Assembly: GCF_001927245.1 (NCBI RefSeq)
Contig: NZ_MJUX01000004.1
Location: 248,001 to 312,000 of the forward strand
Direction: 5' to 3'
Source: Acuticoccus yangtzensis
Lineage (GTDB): Bacteria > Pseudomonadota > Alphaproteobacteria > Rhizobiales > Amorphaceae
Length of the DNA stretch: 64,000 bases
Shown here: one piece after another, positions 26,470 through 35,681 of the stretch
Numbering within the stretch: the stretch's first letter is position 1
Layout of the letters: every line of letters starts with the position of its first letter
Notes under the pieces: model-generated
Told to the model about the DNA's origin: nothing
What the model saw: the letters and a program-made list of their open reading frames with translations, nothing else
Databases searched by the model: none
Translations under genes and position numbers: made by a program

Positions 26470-27198
26470 ATGACGATCGACTGGTGGACGCTGGCGTTGC
26501 AGACGATCAACGTCGTCGTCCTGGTTGCGCTGTTGGGGCGCTTCTTCTTCCGCCCCGTCGCGGCCGCCGTCGCCGCCCGCAAGGCCGAGATCGCGGCACG
26601 GCTGGCGGACGCCGACGCCGCCCGCGCCGAGGCGGACCGGCTGATGGCCACGCGCCAGGCCGAGCTTGACGCCGTCGACGCCGAGCGGGATCGGCTGATC
26701 GCCGCCGCCCGCGCCGAGGCCGAGAGGCAGGGGGCCGCCCTCACCGGCGCGGCGCGCGAGGAGGCGCTGCGCATCACCGCCCAAGGGGCAGCGGACGTCG
26801 CGCGGGCCCGCACCGCCGCCGAGGACCATGCCCGCGCTGAGGCGGAGCGGCTGGCGCTCGCCATCGCCCGCCGCCTCGTCGCGCGCCTTCCCGCCGCCAG
26901 CCTGAACGCCGCCTTCGCGGACGGGCTCGCCGCCGAGCTCGGCGCCCTCACTCCGGGCGAACAGGCGCAGGTGGCCGAAGGTCCGGTGCGCGTCACCACC
27001 GCGGCGCCGCTCGCCGAGGCGGACCGCGCCGCCCTCGCCGCCGCCCTCGCCCCCCTCGGCGCCGCCGCCTTCGAAACGGCGGTGGACCCGGGATTGGTGG
27101 CGGGGCTGACCCTCACCGCCCCCGGCCTTCTCGTCGAGAACGCATGGGGGGCGGACCTCGGCCGGATCGCAAAGGAGTTCCGCCGTGAGCACACCTGA
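26470..27198 (+). CDS. atpF: N-ATPase subunit b with delta-like C-terminal domain
   Basis: 242 residues, long for subunit b. Domains in order: one N-terminal membrane helix (about 6-24, [20 protein letters not shown]), a long Ala/Glu/Arg coiled coil (about 33-140), and a C-terminal domain (about 170-240) whose end [18 protein letters not shown] resembles the C terminus of F1 delta (LIAGVVIRAGDMVIDGSV in E. coli). The operon has no separate delta gene, so this part probably clamps the stator to alpha/beta. It starts 1 bp after the atpE stop. Confidence 0.88.
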   Translation: MTIDWWTLALQTINVVVLVALLGRFFFRPVAAAVAARKAEIAARLADADAARAEADRLMATRQAELDAVDAERDRLIAAARAEAERQGAALTGAAREEALRITAQGAADVARARTAAEDHARAEAERLALAIARRLVARLPAASLNAAFADGLAAELGALTPGEQAQVAEGPVRVTTAAPLAEADRAALAAALAPLGAAAFETAVDPGLVAGLTLTAPGLLVENAWGADLGRIAKEFRREHT

Positions 27199-28834
27199 AG
27201 CACCCACCGGCACGTCCCTCACCGACACGTCCCCCATCGGCGAGCCGATCACCGGTGACCCGGTCAGAGGCGGCGCGGCCCGGCCCGGCGAGGCACCTTC
27301 TCCCAGCCCCACGCCTCTCCTCGATGAGGCGCAGGCCGCGCTTGCCGCCGCCGCCGTCGGTCCGGCGCGCGCGGAAATCGGCGAAGTCCTCTCCATCGCC
27401 GACGGGATCGCCTTCGTCTCGGGCCTCCCCAATGTGCGGCTGGACGAACTCGTCACCTTCGCGGGGGGCGAGACGGGCTACGTCACCGCCCTCGACAGGG
27501 ACGCCGCCGCCGTCGTCTTCCTCGACGACCCGTCCGCCGTCACCGCGGGCACCCGCGTTTCGGGCACCGGCGAGGTCGTGCGGGTTCCGGTCGGCCCCGG
27601 CCTCCTCGGCCGCGTGGTCGACCCGCTCGGCCGCCCGCTCGACGGGAAGGGCCCCGTCGCTGCGGCCCGTCACGACCCGGCCGAAAGGCCCGCCCCGCCC
27701 ATCGAGGCGCGCGACTTCGTCACCCAGCCGGTGAAGACCGGCATCCTCGTCATCGACACCCTGTTCGCCCTCGGCCGCGGCCAGCGTGAGCTCATCGTCG
27801 GCGACCGCGCGATCGGCAAGACCGCTGTCGGTGTCGACGCCATCATCAACCAGCGCAGCAGCGACATCATCTCGGTCTACGTCGCGGTGGGGCAGAAGTC
27901 GTCCACGGTGGCGCGCGTGGTGGAGGCGATCGCGGCGCACGGGGCGCCGGAGCGCACGATCATCGTCGTCGCCTCGCCCTCCAGCGCGTTGGGTCTGCAG
28001 TGGATCGCCCCCTTCGCGGCGACCACCATGGCCGAATATGTGCGCGACACCGGGGGCCACGCCCTCATCGTCATCGACGATCTCACCAAGCACGCCGCCA
28101 CCCACCGCGAGATCGCGCTCATCACCCGCCAGCCGCCGGGGCGTGACGCCTTTCCGGGCGACATCTTCTACGTCCACGCGCGGCTTCTGGAGCGGGCGGC
28201 GAAGCTGTCGGCCGCGCACGGCGGCGGGTCGCTGACGGCACTCCCCATCGCCGAGCTCGATGCCGGCAATCTGTCGGCCTACATCCCCACCAACCTCATC
28301 TCGATCACGGACGGGCAGATCGTCCTCGACTCGGCGCTGTTCCAGGGCGGCCAGAAGCCTGCGGTGGACGTGGGGCTCAGCGTCAGCCGCGTCGGCGGGA
28401 AGACGCAGGCGCCCGCGCTGCGCCACGCCGCCCGCGCGCTGAGGCTGGACTATGCGCAGTTCCTGGAGGTGGAGATGTTCACCCGCTTCGGCGGGGTGAC
28501 GAGCGCCGCGGTGGAGGCGCGGATCGCCCGCGGCCGGCGCATCCGCGCGGGGCTGACGCAGGGCCAATATGCCCCACTGCGCCTCGCCGACGAGGTGGCC
28601 TTCGTCCTCGCCCTGCAGTCGGGCCTGCTGGACGCCGTGCCGCTCGACGCCATGGATGCCTTCAAAGAGGGGCTCGCGGCGGCGATCGACACCGGCGCGC
28701 CGGGTGCGGTCGCCTCCATCGAGGCGGACGGAACGCTCGGCGAGGCGGACGAGGCGGCACTCACCGCGGCCCTCACCCGGCTCGCCGCAACCCTGAGCCC
28801 CGGCCGGCCGGGCGAGCGCCACGCCGATGGCTGA
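27185..28834 (+). CDS. atpA: N-ATPase F1 subunit alpha
   Basis: 549 residues, with an extended Thr/Pro-rich N terminus of about 45 residues. The non-catalytic P-loop is GDRAIGKT (206-213); most alphas have GDRQTGKT. Other blocks: [40 protein letters not shown], and [13 protein letters not shown]. The GTG start is preceded by AAGGAG and overlaps atpF by 14 bp. It lies after the b gene, matching N-ATPase order. Confidence 0.94.
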   Translation: MSTPEAPTGTSLTDTSPIGEPITGDPVRGGAARPGEAPSPSPTPLLDEAQAALAAAAVGPARAEIGEVLSIADGIAFVSGLPNVRLDELVTFAGGETGYVTALDRDAAAVVFLDDPSAVTAGTRVSGTGEVVRVPVGPGLLGRVVDPLGRPLDGKGPVAAARHDPAERPAPPIEARDFVTQPVKTGILVIDTLFALGRGQRELIVGDRAIGKTAVGVDAIINQRSSDIISVYVAVGQKSSTVARVVEAIAAHGAPERTIIVVASPSSALGLQWIAPFAATTMAEYVRDTGGHALIVIDDLTKHAATHREIALITRQPPGRDAFPGDIFYVHARLLERAAKLSAAHGGGSLTALPIAELDAGNLSAYIPTNLISITDGQIVLDSALFQGGQKPAVDVGLSVSRVGGKTQAPALRHAARALRLDYAQFLEVEMFTRFGGVTSAAVEARIARGRRIRAGLTQGQYAPLRLADEVAFVLALQSGLLDAVPLDAMDAFKEGLAAAIDTGAPGAVASIEADGTLGEADEAALTAALTRLAATLSPGRPGERHADG

Positions 28835-29732
28835 GCGCCACGCCGATATCGCCGCCCGCATCACCCTCGTCGGCCAGTTGCAGGCGGTGGTGACGGCGAT
28901 GCGCGGGATCGCCGCCGCCCGCGCTCAGCACGCCCGCAGCCTTCTGCCGGCGATCGACGCCTTTTCGCGGCAGGTGGCGGACGCGATCGGGCGCGCCTCG
29001 TCCGCCGCGGGCGACGGCGGATCGGGTACCGGGTCCACTGCCGAGTCCGCAGGCGCGCCGGGAGCGGGCCGCGAGGGTTCTCGCCGTCCCGCGGAGGCCG
29101 GAACGGTACTGATCGCGTTCTGCGCCGAAGAGGGATTTGCCGGCGCCTTCAGCGAGCGGATATTGGACGCGGCCACCGCCAGCGGCGCGCCGCGGGGGGC
29201 CGATCATCTCATCGTCGTCGGCACCCGCGGTATCGCGGCGGCGCATGAGCGGGGCCTCGAGGTGGCCGCCAGCGCCGCGATGCCGAGCCGGGCGGACGAG
29301 GTGGAGCGCCTCGCCTCGTCCCTCGTCGATCTTCTCGTCCCGCTCCTCGCCGCGGGATCGAGCCGTGTGGACGTCCTCTTCACCCGCCAGGGCGAGGACG
29401 GGGGGATGGAAGCCGACCGCCGGTCCGTGCTGCCGCTGGACCACACGGCCTTCCCGGCCCCTTCCGCTGGGGCGGCGCCGCTGACGACGATCGCGCCCGC
29501 CATGCTCGTCGAACGGCTGGCGATGGAGTATGTGTTCGCCGCGCTCTGCCGCGCCGCGCTCCACGCCTTTGCGGCCGAGAACGAGGCGCGGCTGAGGGCG
29601 ATGGCCGCCGCCCGCAGCAATATCGAGCAACGCCTCGCCGGATTGAAGCGCACCGAGCGGATGCTGCGCCAGGCGGAGATCACCTCCGAGATCATCGAGC
29701 TGACCGCCGGAGCCGAGGCCGCACGGGGCTGA
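28827..29732 (+). CDS. atpG: N-ATPase F1 subunit gamma
   Basis: 301-residue central-stalk subunit. The N-terminal helix is [21 protein letters not shown] and the C-terminal helix [26 protein letters not shown], the two arms of the gamma coiled coil. The middle has a Gly/Ser-rich insertion (residues about 55-90). The start overlaps the alpha stop by 8 bp. It ends the N-ATPase operon, and the next gene is convergent. Confidence 0.88.
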   Translation: MAERHADIAARITLVGQLQAVVTAMRGIAAARAQHARSLLPAIDAFSRQVADAIGRASSAAGDGGSGTGSTAESAGAPGAGREGSRRPAEAGTVLIAFCAEEGFAGAFSERILDAATASGAPRGADHLIVVGTRGIAAAHERGLEVAASAAMPSRADEVERLASSLVDLLVPLLAAGSSRVDVLFTRQGEDGGMEADRRSVLPLDHTAFPAPSAGAAPLTTIAPAMLVERLAMEYVFAALCRAALHAFAAENEARLRAMAAARSNIEQRLAGLKRTERMLRQAEITSEIIELTAGAEAARG

Positions 29733-29752
29733 GGCCATCGGCCAGAGCGGGT

Positions 29753-29768
29753 CGAGCCGCGCGGCTCG
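29753..29768. terminator. Possible weak terminator between atpG and cueR
   Basis: CGAGCCGCGCGGCTCG is a perfect 16-bp palindrome between the convergent atpG and cueR genes. There is no T-tract and the loop would be very short, so its role is uncertain. Confidence 0.3.
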
Positions 29769-29800
29769 GGCGCCCCGCGGCGTTCATCAGGTGCGGCCGG

Positions 29801-30202
29801 TCAGGCCGCGTGCGTGGCGTGGGCGGGGCGCCTGAGGTCGTCCATGATCGGGCAATCGGCGCCGTCGTCACCCCGGCAGCGCGAGACGAGAGCCTTCAGC
29901 GTCCCGCGCATCGCCTCGAGTTCGGCGATCTTGGCGGCGATGCGGGTGAGGTGCTCCTCGGCGATCACCTTCACGTCGTGGCTGGTGCCGCCCTGCTCCA
30001 GCGCCAGAAGCGTGCGGCAGTCCTCGACGCTGAAGCCGAGGGAGCGGGCCCGGCCGATGAAGGCGAGCGCGGCGAGTTCCGCCGCACCGAACACGCGGTA
30101 GCCGTTGGCAAGGCGCGGCGGCCGCACCAGGCCGATGTCCTCATAATAGCGGATGGTCTTGGCCGGCACGCCGCTTTCGGCCGCCGCCTCGGAGATGTTC
30201 AT
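29801..30202 (-). CDS. cueR: Cu(I)-responsive MerR-family regulator CueR
   Basis: 133 residues: N-terminal MerR helix-turn-helix (MNISEAAAESGVPAKTIRYYEDIGL), a dimerisation helix, and a metal loop with C109 and C117 spaced C-x7-C (CRGDDGADC), the Cu(I)/Ag(I) signature of CueR. It is divergent from the copper ATPase gene, and its operator lies in the 104-bp spacer. The start at 30202 gives the canonical MerR N terminus. Confidence 0.93.
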   Translation of the reverse strand: MNISEAAAESGVPAKTIRYYEDIGLVRPPRLANGYRVFGAAELAALAFIGRARSLGFSVEDCRTLLALEQGGTSHDVKVIAEEHLTRIAAKIAELEAMRGTLKALVSRCRGDDGADCPIMDDLRRPAHATHAA

Positions 30203-30245
30203 CGGCTCCCCCTGTCCTGTCCGCACGGAGATAGGCCCCCGCCCC

Positions 30246-30276
30246 TTGACCTTCCAGTGGCTGGAAGCCCCATCTG
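30246..30276 (+). promoter_or_regulatory. CueR operator/promoter of the copper ATPase gene
   Basis: A -35-like TTGACC (30246-30251) runs into the dyad CTTCCAG-TGG-CTGGAAG (30251-30267), the usual CueR site, placed between the -35 and a weak -10 at about 30271. The long spacer of about 19 bp is the MerR-family feature that allows activation by DNA distortion. Confidence 0.8.
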
Positions 30277-30306
30277 CCTTTCCGCAAGAACGAAAGAGGC
30301 GCGCTT

Positions 30307-32850
30307 ATGAGCGAGCATAGTGCGGGCGGCCACCACGAAGGCGGCCATCATTCAAGCGGCCACGCGGCCGATCATCAGGGCTGCTGCGGCGGCCATTCCG
30401 GCGCCGCGGGCAAGCCTCAGGCGAACGAGGTGATCCGCGACCCGGTCTGCGGCATGACCGTGGACCCCGCCGCCGGCAAGCCGACCTTCGAGCGCGAGGG
30501 CCACACCTACCATTTCTGCTGCGAGGGCTGCCGCAAGAAGTTCGCCGCGGCGCCCGACGACTACATCACCGCGATCGACCCGGTGTGCGGCATGAAGGTG
30601 AACCGCGCCACCGCGAAACACATGACCAAGCATGAGGGCGAGCGTTTCTACTTCTGCTCGGCCCGGTGCGAGGAGAAGTTCACCGCCGACCCGTCCGCTT
30701 ATCTCGGCGACCGTCCGGCGCCGGAGCCGATGCCGGAGGGCACCATCTACACCTGCCCGATGGACCCCGAGATCCAGCAGGTCGGGCCGGGCGACTGCCC
30801 CATTTGCGGCATGGCGCTTGAGCCGATGGGCGTCCCCACCGGCGACGTCGGCCCCAATCCGGAGCGGATCGACTTCCAGCGCCGCGCGGCGATCGGCGCG
30901 GTGTTGACGGTGCCGCTCGTCGTCATCGCCATGGGCCCCATGGTGGGGCTCGACGTGCATGGCCTCATCGGGGCCACGGCGGCGCGCTGGGCCGAGCTGG
31001 CGCTGGCGAGCCCGGTGGTTCTGTGGTGCGGCTGGCCCTTCCTGGTGCGCGGGGCAAAATCCTTCCGCTCCGGCAACCTCAACATGTTCAGCCTGATCGC
31101 AATGGGTGTCGCCGCCGCCTACGCCTTCAGCGTGGTGGCGACGCTGATGCCCGGACTCTTCCCGGACAGTTTCCGTGGCCACAACGGCAGCGTCGGCGTC
31201 TACTTCGAGGCGGCGGCGATGATCATCGTCCTCGTCCTCGTCGGCCAGATCCTGGAGCTGCGCGCGCGCGAGCAGACCGGCACGGCGATCCGCGCCCTTC
31301 TCGACCTCGCCCCCAAGACGGCGCGCATCGTACGGGCGGACGGGCGAGAGGAGGAGATCGCGCTGGAGGACGTCGCCGTCGGTGACCGCCTGCGAGTCCG
31401 ACCGGGCGAGAAGATCCCCGTCGACGGTGCGGTGGCCGAAGGGCGATCCTCGGTCGACGAATCCATGCTGACGGGCGAGCCGCTGCCGGTGGAGAAATCC
31501 GAAGGCGACCAGGTGACCGGCGCCACCTTGAACCGCAACGGCTCCCTGATCATCGAAGCGCGCCGCGTCGGTAAGGACACGATGCTGTCCCAGATCGTCG
31601 AGCTGGTGGCGAGCGCGCAGCGTTCGCGCGCGCCGATCCAATCCGTGGCGGACCGGGTGGCGGGTTATTTCGTGCCCGCCGTCATCGGCGTCGCGGTGCT
31701 GGCCTTTGCCGTCTGGGCGGTGTTCGGCCCCTCCCCGTCCTTCTCCTACGCGCTCGTCGCGGCGATCTCGGTCTTGATCATCGCCTGCCCGTGCGCGTTG
31801 GGACTGGCGACGCCCATGTCCATCATGGCCGCCACCGGGCGCGGGGCCCAGGCCGGCGTTCTCATCCGCAACGCCGAGGCACTGGAGGGATTTGCCAATG
31901 TCGACACGCTGGTGGTCGACAAGACCGGCACGCTGACCGCGGGGCGGCCCGACCTCGTCGCCGTTCTTCCCGCGGCCGGGTTCGACGAGGTGGAGCTTCT
32001 GCGCCTCGCCGCCAGTCTGGAGCGGGGGTCCGAGCACCCGCTCTCGGAGGCGATCGTGAAGGGGGCCGAAGCGCGCGGGGTCACGCTCACCAAGGCGGAA
32101 GGATTCGAGGCGGTGACCGGGCGCGGCGTGAGCGGCACCGTGGACGGCCGCACCGTCGCCCTCGGCAACGAGGCGATGATGGAGGCGCTCGGCATCTCCA
32201 TCGACGCGGTGGACCCCGGTGCGCGGCGCGATGCGGGCGAGACGGTGATGATCGCCGCGGTGGACGGTGTGTGCGCCGGTCTCATCTGCGTGGCCGATCC
32301 GGTGAAGGAGACGACAGCGGAGGCGTTGAAGGCGCTGCACGAGCTCGGCCTCACCATCGTGATGGCGACCGGCGACAGCGCGCGCACGGCGGCCGCCATC
32401 GCCGGCCGCCTCGGCATCGACGACGTGCGCGCCGAGGTGTCGCCCGAGGGCAAGGCGGCGATCATCGCCGAGCTGAAGGCGGCGGGCCGCACGGTCGCGA
32501 TGGCGGGCGACGGCGTGAACGATGCCCCGGCGCTGGCGGCGGCCGATGTCGGCATCGCCATGGGCACGGGCGCGGACGTTGCGATCGAGAGTGCGGGCCT
32601 GACCTTGGTGAAGGGCGACCTCACCGGGATCGTGCGGGCGCGGCGGCTGGCGCTGATGACGATGCGCAACATCCGCCAGAACCTCTTCTTCGCGTTGGTC
32701 TACAATGCGGCGGGGGTGCCGATCGCGGCGGGGGTGCTCTACCCGGTGTTCGGGTTGTTGCTGTCGCCGATGGTGGCGGCGGCGGCGATGAGCCTGTCGT
32801 CGGTCTCGGTGATCAGCAATGCGCTGCGTCTGAAGGCGGCGCGGATCTGA
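30307..32850 (+). CDS. copA: Copper-exporting P1B-type ATPase with two YHS domains
   Basis: 847-residue inner-membrane P-type ATPase. N terminus: His/Cys-rich leader (residues 4-30), two YHS domains (DPVCGMTV ... FCCEGC and DPVCGMKV ... FCSARC), then a heavy-metal-binding segment ([22 protein letters not shown]). The core has eight membrane helices, the ion motif CPC (C494-P-C496, [13 protein letters not shown]), the phosphorylated D538 in DKTGTLT, the SEHPLSEA block and [13 protein letters not shown] with cueR next door indicates Cu(I) export. There is no classical CxxC ferredoxin-like HMA domain. Confidence 0.95.
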   Translation: MSEHSAGGHHEGGHHSSGHAADHQGCCGGHSGAAGKPQANEVIRDPVCGMTVDPAAGKPTFEREGHTYHFCCEGCRKKFAAAPDDYITAIDPVCGMKVNRATAKHMTKHEGERFYFCSARCEEKFTADPSAYLGDRPAPEPMPEGTIYTCPMDPEIQQVGPGDCPICGMALEPMGVPTGDVGPNPERIDFQRRAAIGAVLTVPLVVIAMGPMVGLDVHGLIGATAARWAELALASPVVLWCGWPFLVRGAKSFRSGNLNMFSLIAMGVAAAYAFSVVATLMPGLFPDSFRGHNGSVGVYFEAAAMIIVLVLVGQILELRAREQTGTAIRALLDLAPKTARIVRADGREEEIALEDVAVGDRLRVRPGEKIPVDGAVAEGRSSVDESMLTGEPLPVEKSEGDQVTGATLNRNGSLIIEARRVGKDTMLSQIVELVASAQRSRAPIQSVADRVAGYFVPAVIGVAVLAFAVWAVFGPSPSFSYALVAAISVLIIACPCALGLATPMSIMAATGRGAQAGVLIRNAEALEGFANVDTLVVDKTGTLTAGRPDLVAVLPAAGFDEVELLRLAASLERGSEHPLSEAIVKGAEARGVTLTKAEGFEAVTGRGVSGTVDGRTVALGNEAMMEALGISIDAVDPGARRDAGETVMIAAVDGVCAGLICVADPVKETTAEALKALHELGLTIVMATGDSARTAAAIAGRLGIDDVRAEVSPEGKAAIIAELKAAGRTVAMAGDGVNDAPALAAADVGIAMGTGADVAIESAGLTLVKGDLTGIVRARRLALMTMRNIRQNLFFALVYNAAGVPIAAGVLYPVFGLLLSPMVAAAAMSLSSVSVISNALRLKAARI

Positions 32851-32860
32851 CCGCTCTCGG

Positions 32861-32883
32861 GGGCGCGGGGGAGGCCCGCGCCC
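32861..32883 (+). terminator. Terminator after copA
   Basis: A 9-bp GC stem (GGGCGCGGG with CCCGCGCCC) closes a 5-base loop 10 bp after the copA stop and is followed by AACCCTTTGTCTT, a modest T-rich stretch. Confidence 0.6.
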
Positions 32884-33058
32884 AACCCTTTGTCTTCGCT
32901 CCTTAATTTTTTCGACCACCGGGTCCGGCAGGCGGCCTCTGTGGACAACCGGGCAAGTTTTTCGCGCCGGAGTGACGATGGCGCTTGCATTGGGCCGGGG
33001 GGAGCGATAGATCACGCCCACCGACGCACTTCGGCCCCGCCCGAAGCTGCTGAGGCCC

Positions 33059-33135
33059 GCGCCGGTAGCTCAGCTGGATAGAGCACCAGACTACGAATCT
33101 GGGGGTCGGGGGTTCGAATCCTCCCCGGCGCGCCA
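33059..33135 (+). tRNA. tRNA-Arg (anticodon ACG)
   Basis: Acceptor stem GCGCCGG pairs with CCGGCGC, then discriminator G and an encoded CCA (33133-33135). The anticodon arm CAGACTACGAATCTG has loop CTACGAA, so anticodon ACG (wobble inosine, reading CGU/CGC/CGA). D-arm and T-arm (GGTTCGAATCC) are intact. A small hairpin, CCATTG-GTCA-CAATGG, begins at the CCA. Confidence 0.96.
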
Positions 33136-33987
33136 TTGGTCACAATGGCTTAGCGCACACCGCACACTCCACCTACCACACCGCTTACGACCGGCACCGG
33201 CTGACCATCCGCTCGGACCGCAGCGCTCGTTCGCGACGGGACGTCCCTCCGCGTCGCGGCCGCTTTCGCGTCCGTCCCGCGTATTCGCTCGTCACCAACA
33301 GGCGCTGCGCGAGCGCCCAGTCAAGCCGCCCGTGACAGCGTCAGGCCGTCACCGCGCACCGCGGGCGCCGCCACCGCGCCTCCTTGCGCCGCCGCGACAG
33401 CCCGCCTCGTGCCTCTTCCAGCAGAGCGCGGCTGTTACCGGAGCGCTCAAGCGCCTTCGCGCCCCCGCGAGGAAATACCGCTTACGCGGGAGCGTGGATC
33501 GAAACTGGTCCCCAGCGCCTTCGCGCGCCCGCGAGGAGCCACGGCATCCTCGCGGCCTGCGGCCCCCGCGGCGTGGGGAACCTTCACTGCATGCGCCACC
33601 CCCGCCCGCTGCGGCACCCCCGCGGCATGTGGCCCACGCGCGGTACGAGGTGCACGCGCGGCATGAGGCCCACACGCGGCATGCGGCCCACACGCGGCAT
33701 GAGGCGCGACGCACCGCTCAGCACCCACGGCCGGCGCCACTGCCACGCGGCGTGGCGGCCGCCACCCGCCACCACGGTCGCCGGCTGCCGGCCACCCCCC
33801 GTCCCCCGCCGAACCACGATCAACCGGCCCGCCCCCTCCCCGCGCACCATCTAAACTGAACATCTGCTTTGCAGCGCGTAGCCACAGGCTCTGCGGCCTC
33901 TCTGCGGCCTCCTGGCACAGGGTGTGCATTTTGGAATGCCATCCAAAACCGGGCGCCCACCACGGCGCCGCACCAAGGAGCCCCTTC
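33136..33987. other. Gene-free, repeat-bearing gap after tRNA-Arg
   Basis: 852 bp with no believable gene; the open frames on both strands are Arg/Pro/His-rich and lack family resemblance. It contains two near-identical 23-bp direct repeats (GCGCCTTCGCGC... at 33451-33473 and 33515-33537), an 18-bp tandem array at 33624-33713, and, at the right end, the promoter and ribosome site of the TRAP operon. No integrase or second copy of the tRNA end (att site) was seen. Confidence 0.6.
33624..33713. repeat. 18-bp tandem repeat (five units)
   Basis: Five head-to-tail 18-bp units, consensus GGCATGNGGCCCACRCGC, starting at 33624, 33642, 33660, 33678 and 33696; units 3 and 4 differ at one base, unit 2 is the most diverged, and unit 5 fades at its end. 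The period is a multiple of three, but neither strand offers a plausible protein start or family. Confidence 0.8.
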
Positions 33988-35022
33988 ATGGACCTTCGAC
34001 TTCCTGCCATCGCCATGGCGGTCGCCTTGACCGCCGGCGCGGCACACGCCCAGGTCAACCTCAAAGTCATGGGGCAACCCGGTTCCACCGGCCTCATCAT
34101 GAAGAACTTCGAGCAGCCCTTCTTCGAGAACTTTGCCGAAAAAACAGGCGTCGATGCGAACGTCACCTACACCCCGGTCGACGTCACCGGCGTGAAGGAG
34201 CCCGAACAGCTTCGCCTCCTGAAGTCCGGCCTGTTCGACATCATCGGCCTGCGCCTCGGCCAGGTCAGCCGTGACGAGCCGACCATCCTCGGCCTCGACC
34301 TCGTCGGCCAGAACCCCGACTACGAGACCGCGAAGAAGACGATCACCGCCTTCATGCCGGTCGTCGACAAGCAGCTTCAGGCCAAATTCAATACCAAGCT
34401 GCTCGGCGTGTGGCCGTTCGGGCCGCAGGTGCTCTTCTGCGAGCCGGAAATCGCCCAGCTTGCCGATCTGTCCGGCAAGAAGGTGCGGGTCTACGACCAG
34501 TCGCTCGCCAACTTCATCTCCTCCGTCGGCGGCACGCCGGTGCCGATCGGCTTCTCCGAAGTGCACCAGTCGCTGGCCCGCGGCGTGATCGACTGCGCCG
34601 TGACCGGCCCGTCCTCGGCCAACACCGCCGGCTGGCCGGAAGAGACCAGCTACATGCTGCCGATCGCCTTCCAGGTCGCGGTGCAGGGCTACGGCATCAA
34701 CCTCAACGTCTGGAACAAGTTTTCCGCCGAAGAGCAGGAGAAGATCCAGGCCGCGTTCGACGAGCTGACCGGCGAGATCTGGGCCTACTCGGAAGAGATC
34801 TTCAACGACGCGGTGCGCTGCAACGTCGGCGAAGAGCCCTGCGAGACGGTGAAGCTCTACGACCTCACCCGCGTGCCGATCTCGGACGCGGACAAGGAGA
34901 TCATCCAGGGCGCCCTCACCAACATCTCCTTCCCGGCGTGGAAAGAGATCTGCGATGCCGTCAACCCGACCTGCTCGGCCGATTGGATGGCGACGGTCGG
35001 CGCCGCGCTCGGCCTCGAATAA
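33988..35022 (+). CDS. TRAP transporter substrate-binding protein (DctP family)
   Basis: 344 residues: Sec signal peptide (cleavage after AHA, about residue 21) and a DctP-type periplasmic binding domain with blocks GWPFGPQVLFC-like (VWPFGPQVLFCEPE), GKKVRVYDQSLANFISSVGG and VIDCAVTGPSSANTAGW. It captures an organic anion for the adjacent DctQM permease. AAGGAG precedes the ATG at 33988. First gene of a five-gene operon with permease, amidase and a decarboxylase/isomerase-like enzyme, so the ligand is probably an amide- or malonate-type acid (inference). Confidence 0.92.
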   Translation: MDLRLPAIAMAVALTAGAAHAQVNLKVMGQPGSTGLIMKNFEQPFFENFAEKTGVDANVTYTPVDVTGVKEPEQLRLLKSGLFDIIGLRLGQVSRDEPTILGLDLVGQNPDYETAKKTITAFMPVVDKQLQAKFNTKLLGVWPFGPQVLFCEPEIAQLADLSGKKVRVYDQSLANFISSVGGTPVPIGFSEVHQSLARGVIDCAVTGPSSANTAGWPEETSYMLPIAFQVAVQGYGINLNVWNKFSAEEQEKIQAAFDELTGEIWAYSEEIFNDAVRCNVGEEPCETVKLYDLTRVPISDADKEIIQGALTNISFPAWKEICDAVNPTCSADWMATVGAALGLE

Positions 35023-35080
35023 GACAACGGCGGCCCGGCGGCTCAGGCGGCCGGGCCTTCTCTCCTCACCGGAAGGCGCC

Positions 35081-35635
35081 ATGAAGCATTTTTCCCGCGC
35101 GGCAAGCTGGCTGTTCGGCCTCGCCCTCGTCGCCCTGTCCCTGTTCGTGGCCGCCGAAACGGTCAGCCGCAAGCTCTTCAACGTCTCCTTCGAGGGCGCG
35201 GACGAGCTGGGCGGCTACGTTCTGGCCATCGGCGCGGCGCTGTCCTTCACCGTGGCGCTGGTGGAGCGCGCCCACGTGCGCATCGACGTGCTGCACGGCA
35301 AATTCCCCGCCCCCGTGCGCGCCATTCTCGACTGGCTGTCGGCCGTCTCGCTCGCCGCGCTGGGCATCTTCCTCGTCTATATCGGCACCTCGGTCATCCG
35401 CGACACGATCGCCTACGGATCGACCGCGCAGAGCCCCTGGGCCACCCCGCTCATCTATCCGCAAAGCGGCTGGTTCGCCGGCTATGTGCTGTTCGCCACC
35501 GCCTCCTGCGGCCTCGCCATCTACGCCACGGCGCTTCTGGTGACCGGGCGCCTCTCCAAGATCAGCGAGAGCTTCGACCCCAAGGGCGCCGCCGACGAGG
35601 TGCGCGAAGAACTGGAAAACGTGCAGTCCCGATGA
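35081..35635 (+). CDS. TRAP transporter small permease (DctQ family)
   Basis: 184-residue inner-membrane protein with four helices (about 8-28, 45-65, 85-108, 130-155) and the DctQ pattern ADELGGYVLAIGAALSFTVAL and HVRIDVL. It partners the DctM subunit in Na+-driven uptake. ATG 35081 follows GGAAGG. It is 58 bp downstream of the binding-protein gene. Confidence 0.9.
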   Translation: MKHFSRAASWLFGLALVALSLFVAAETVSRKLFNVSFEGADELGGYVLAIGAALSFTVALVERAHVRIDVLHGKFPAPVRAILDWLSAVSLAALGIFLVYIGTSVIRDTIAYGSTAQSPWATPLIYPQSGWFAGYVLFATASCGLAIYATALLVTGRLSKISESFDPKGAADEVREELENVQSR

Positions 35636-35681
35636 CCCGACTCCTCCTCGACCCCGGCCACCGTCCCGCGGCGGTCACCTC

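Noticed and set aside
33059-33135. tRNA-Arg as attachment site of a genomic island reaching to the window end
   Set aside because: No integrase, no repeat of the tRNA 3' end, and the GC content and codon use of the catabolic region look like the rest of the window.
33447-34166. Long minus-strand open frame across the repeat gap after tRNA-Arg
   Set aside because: It runs through the 18-bp repeats and into the TRAP binding-protein gene on the other strand; its low-complexity His/Ala/Pro composition fits a GC-rich shadow frame.
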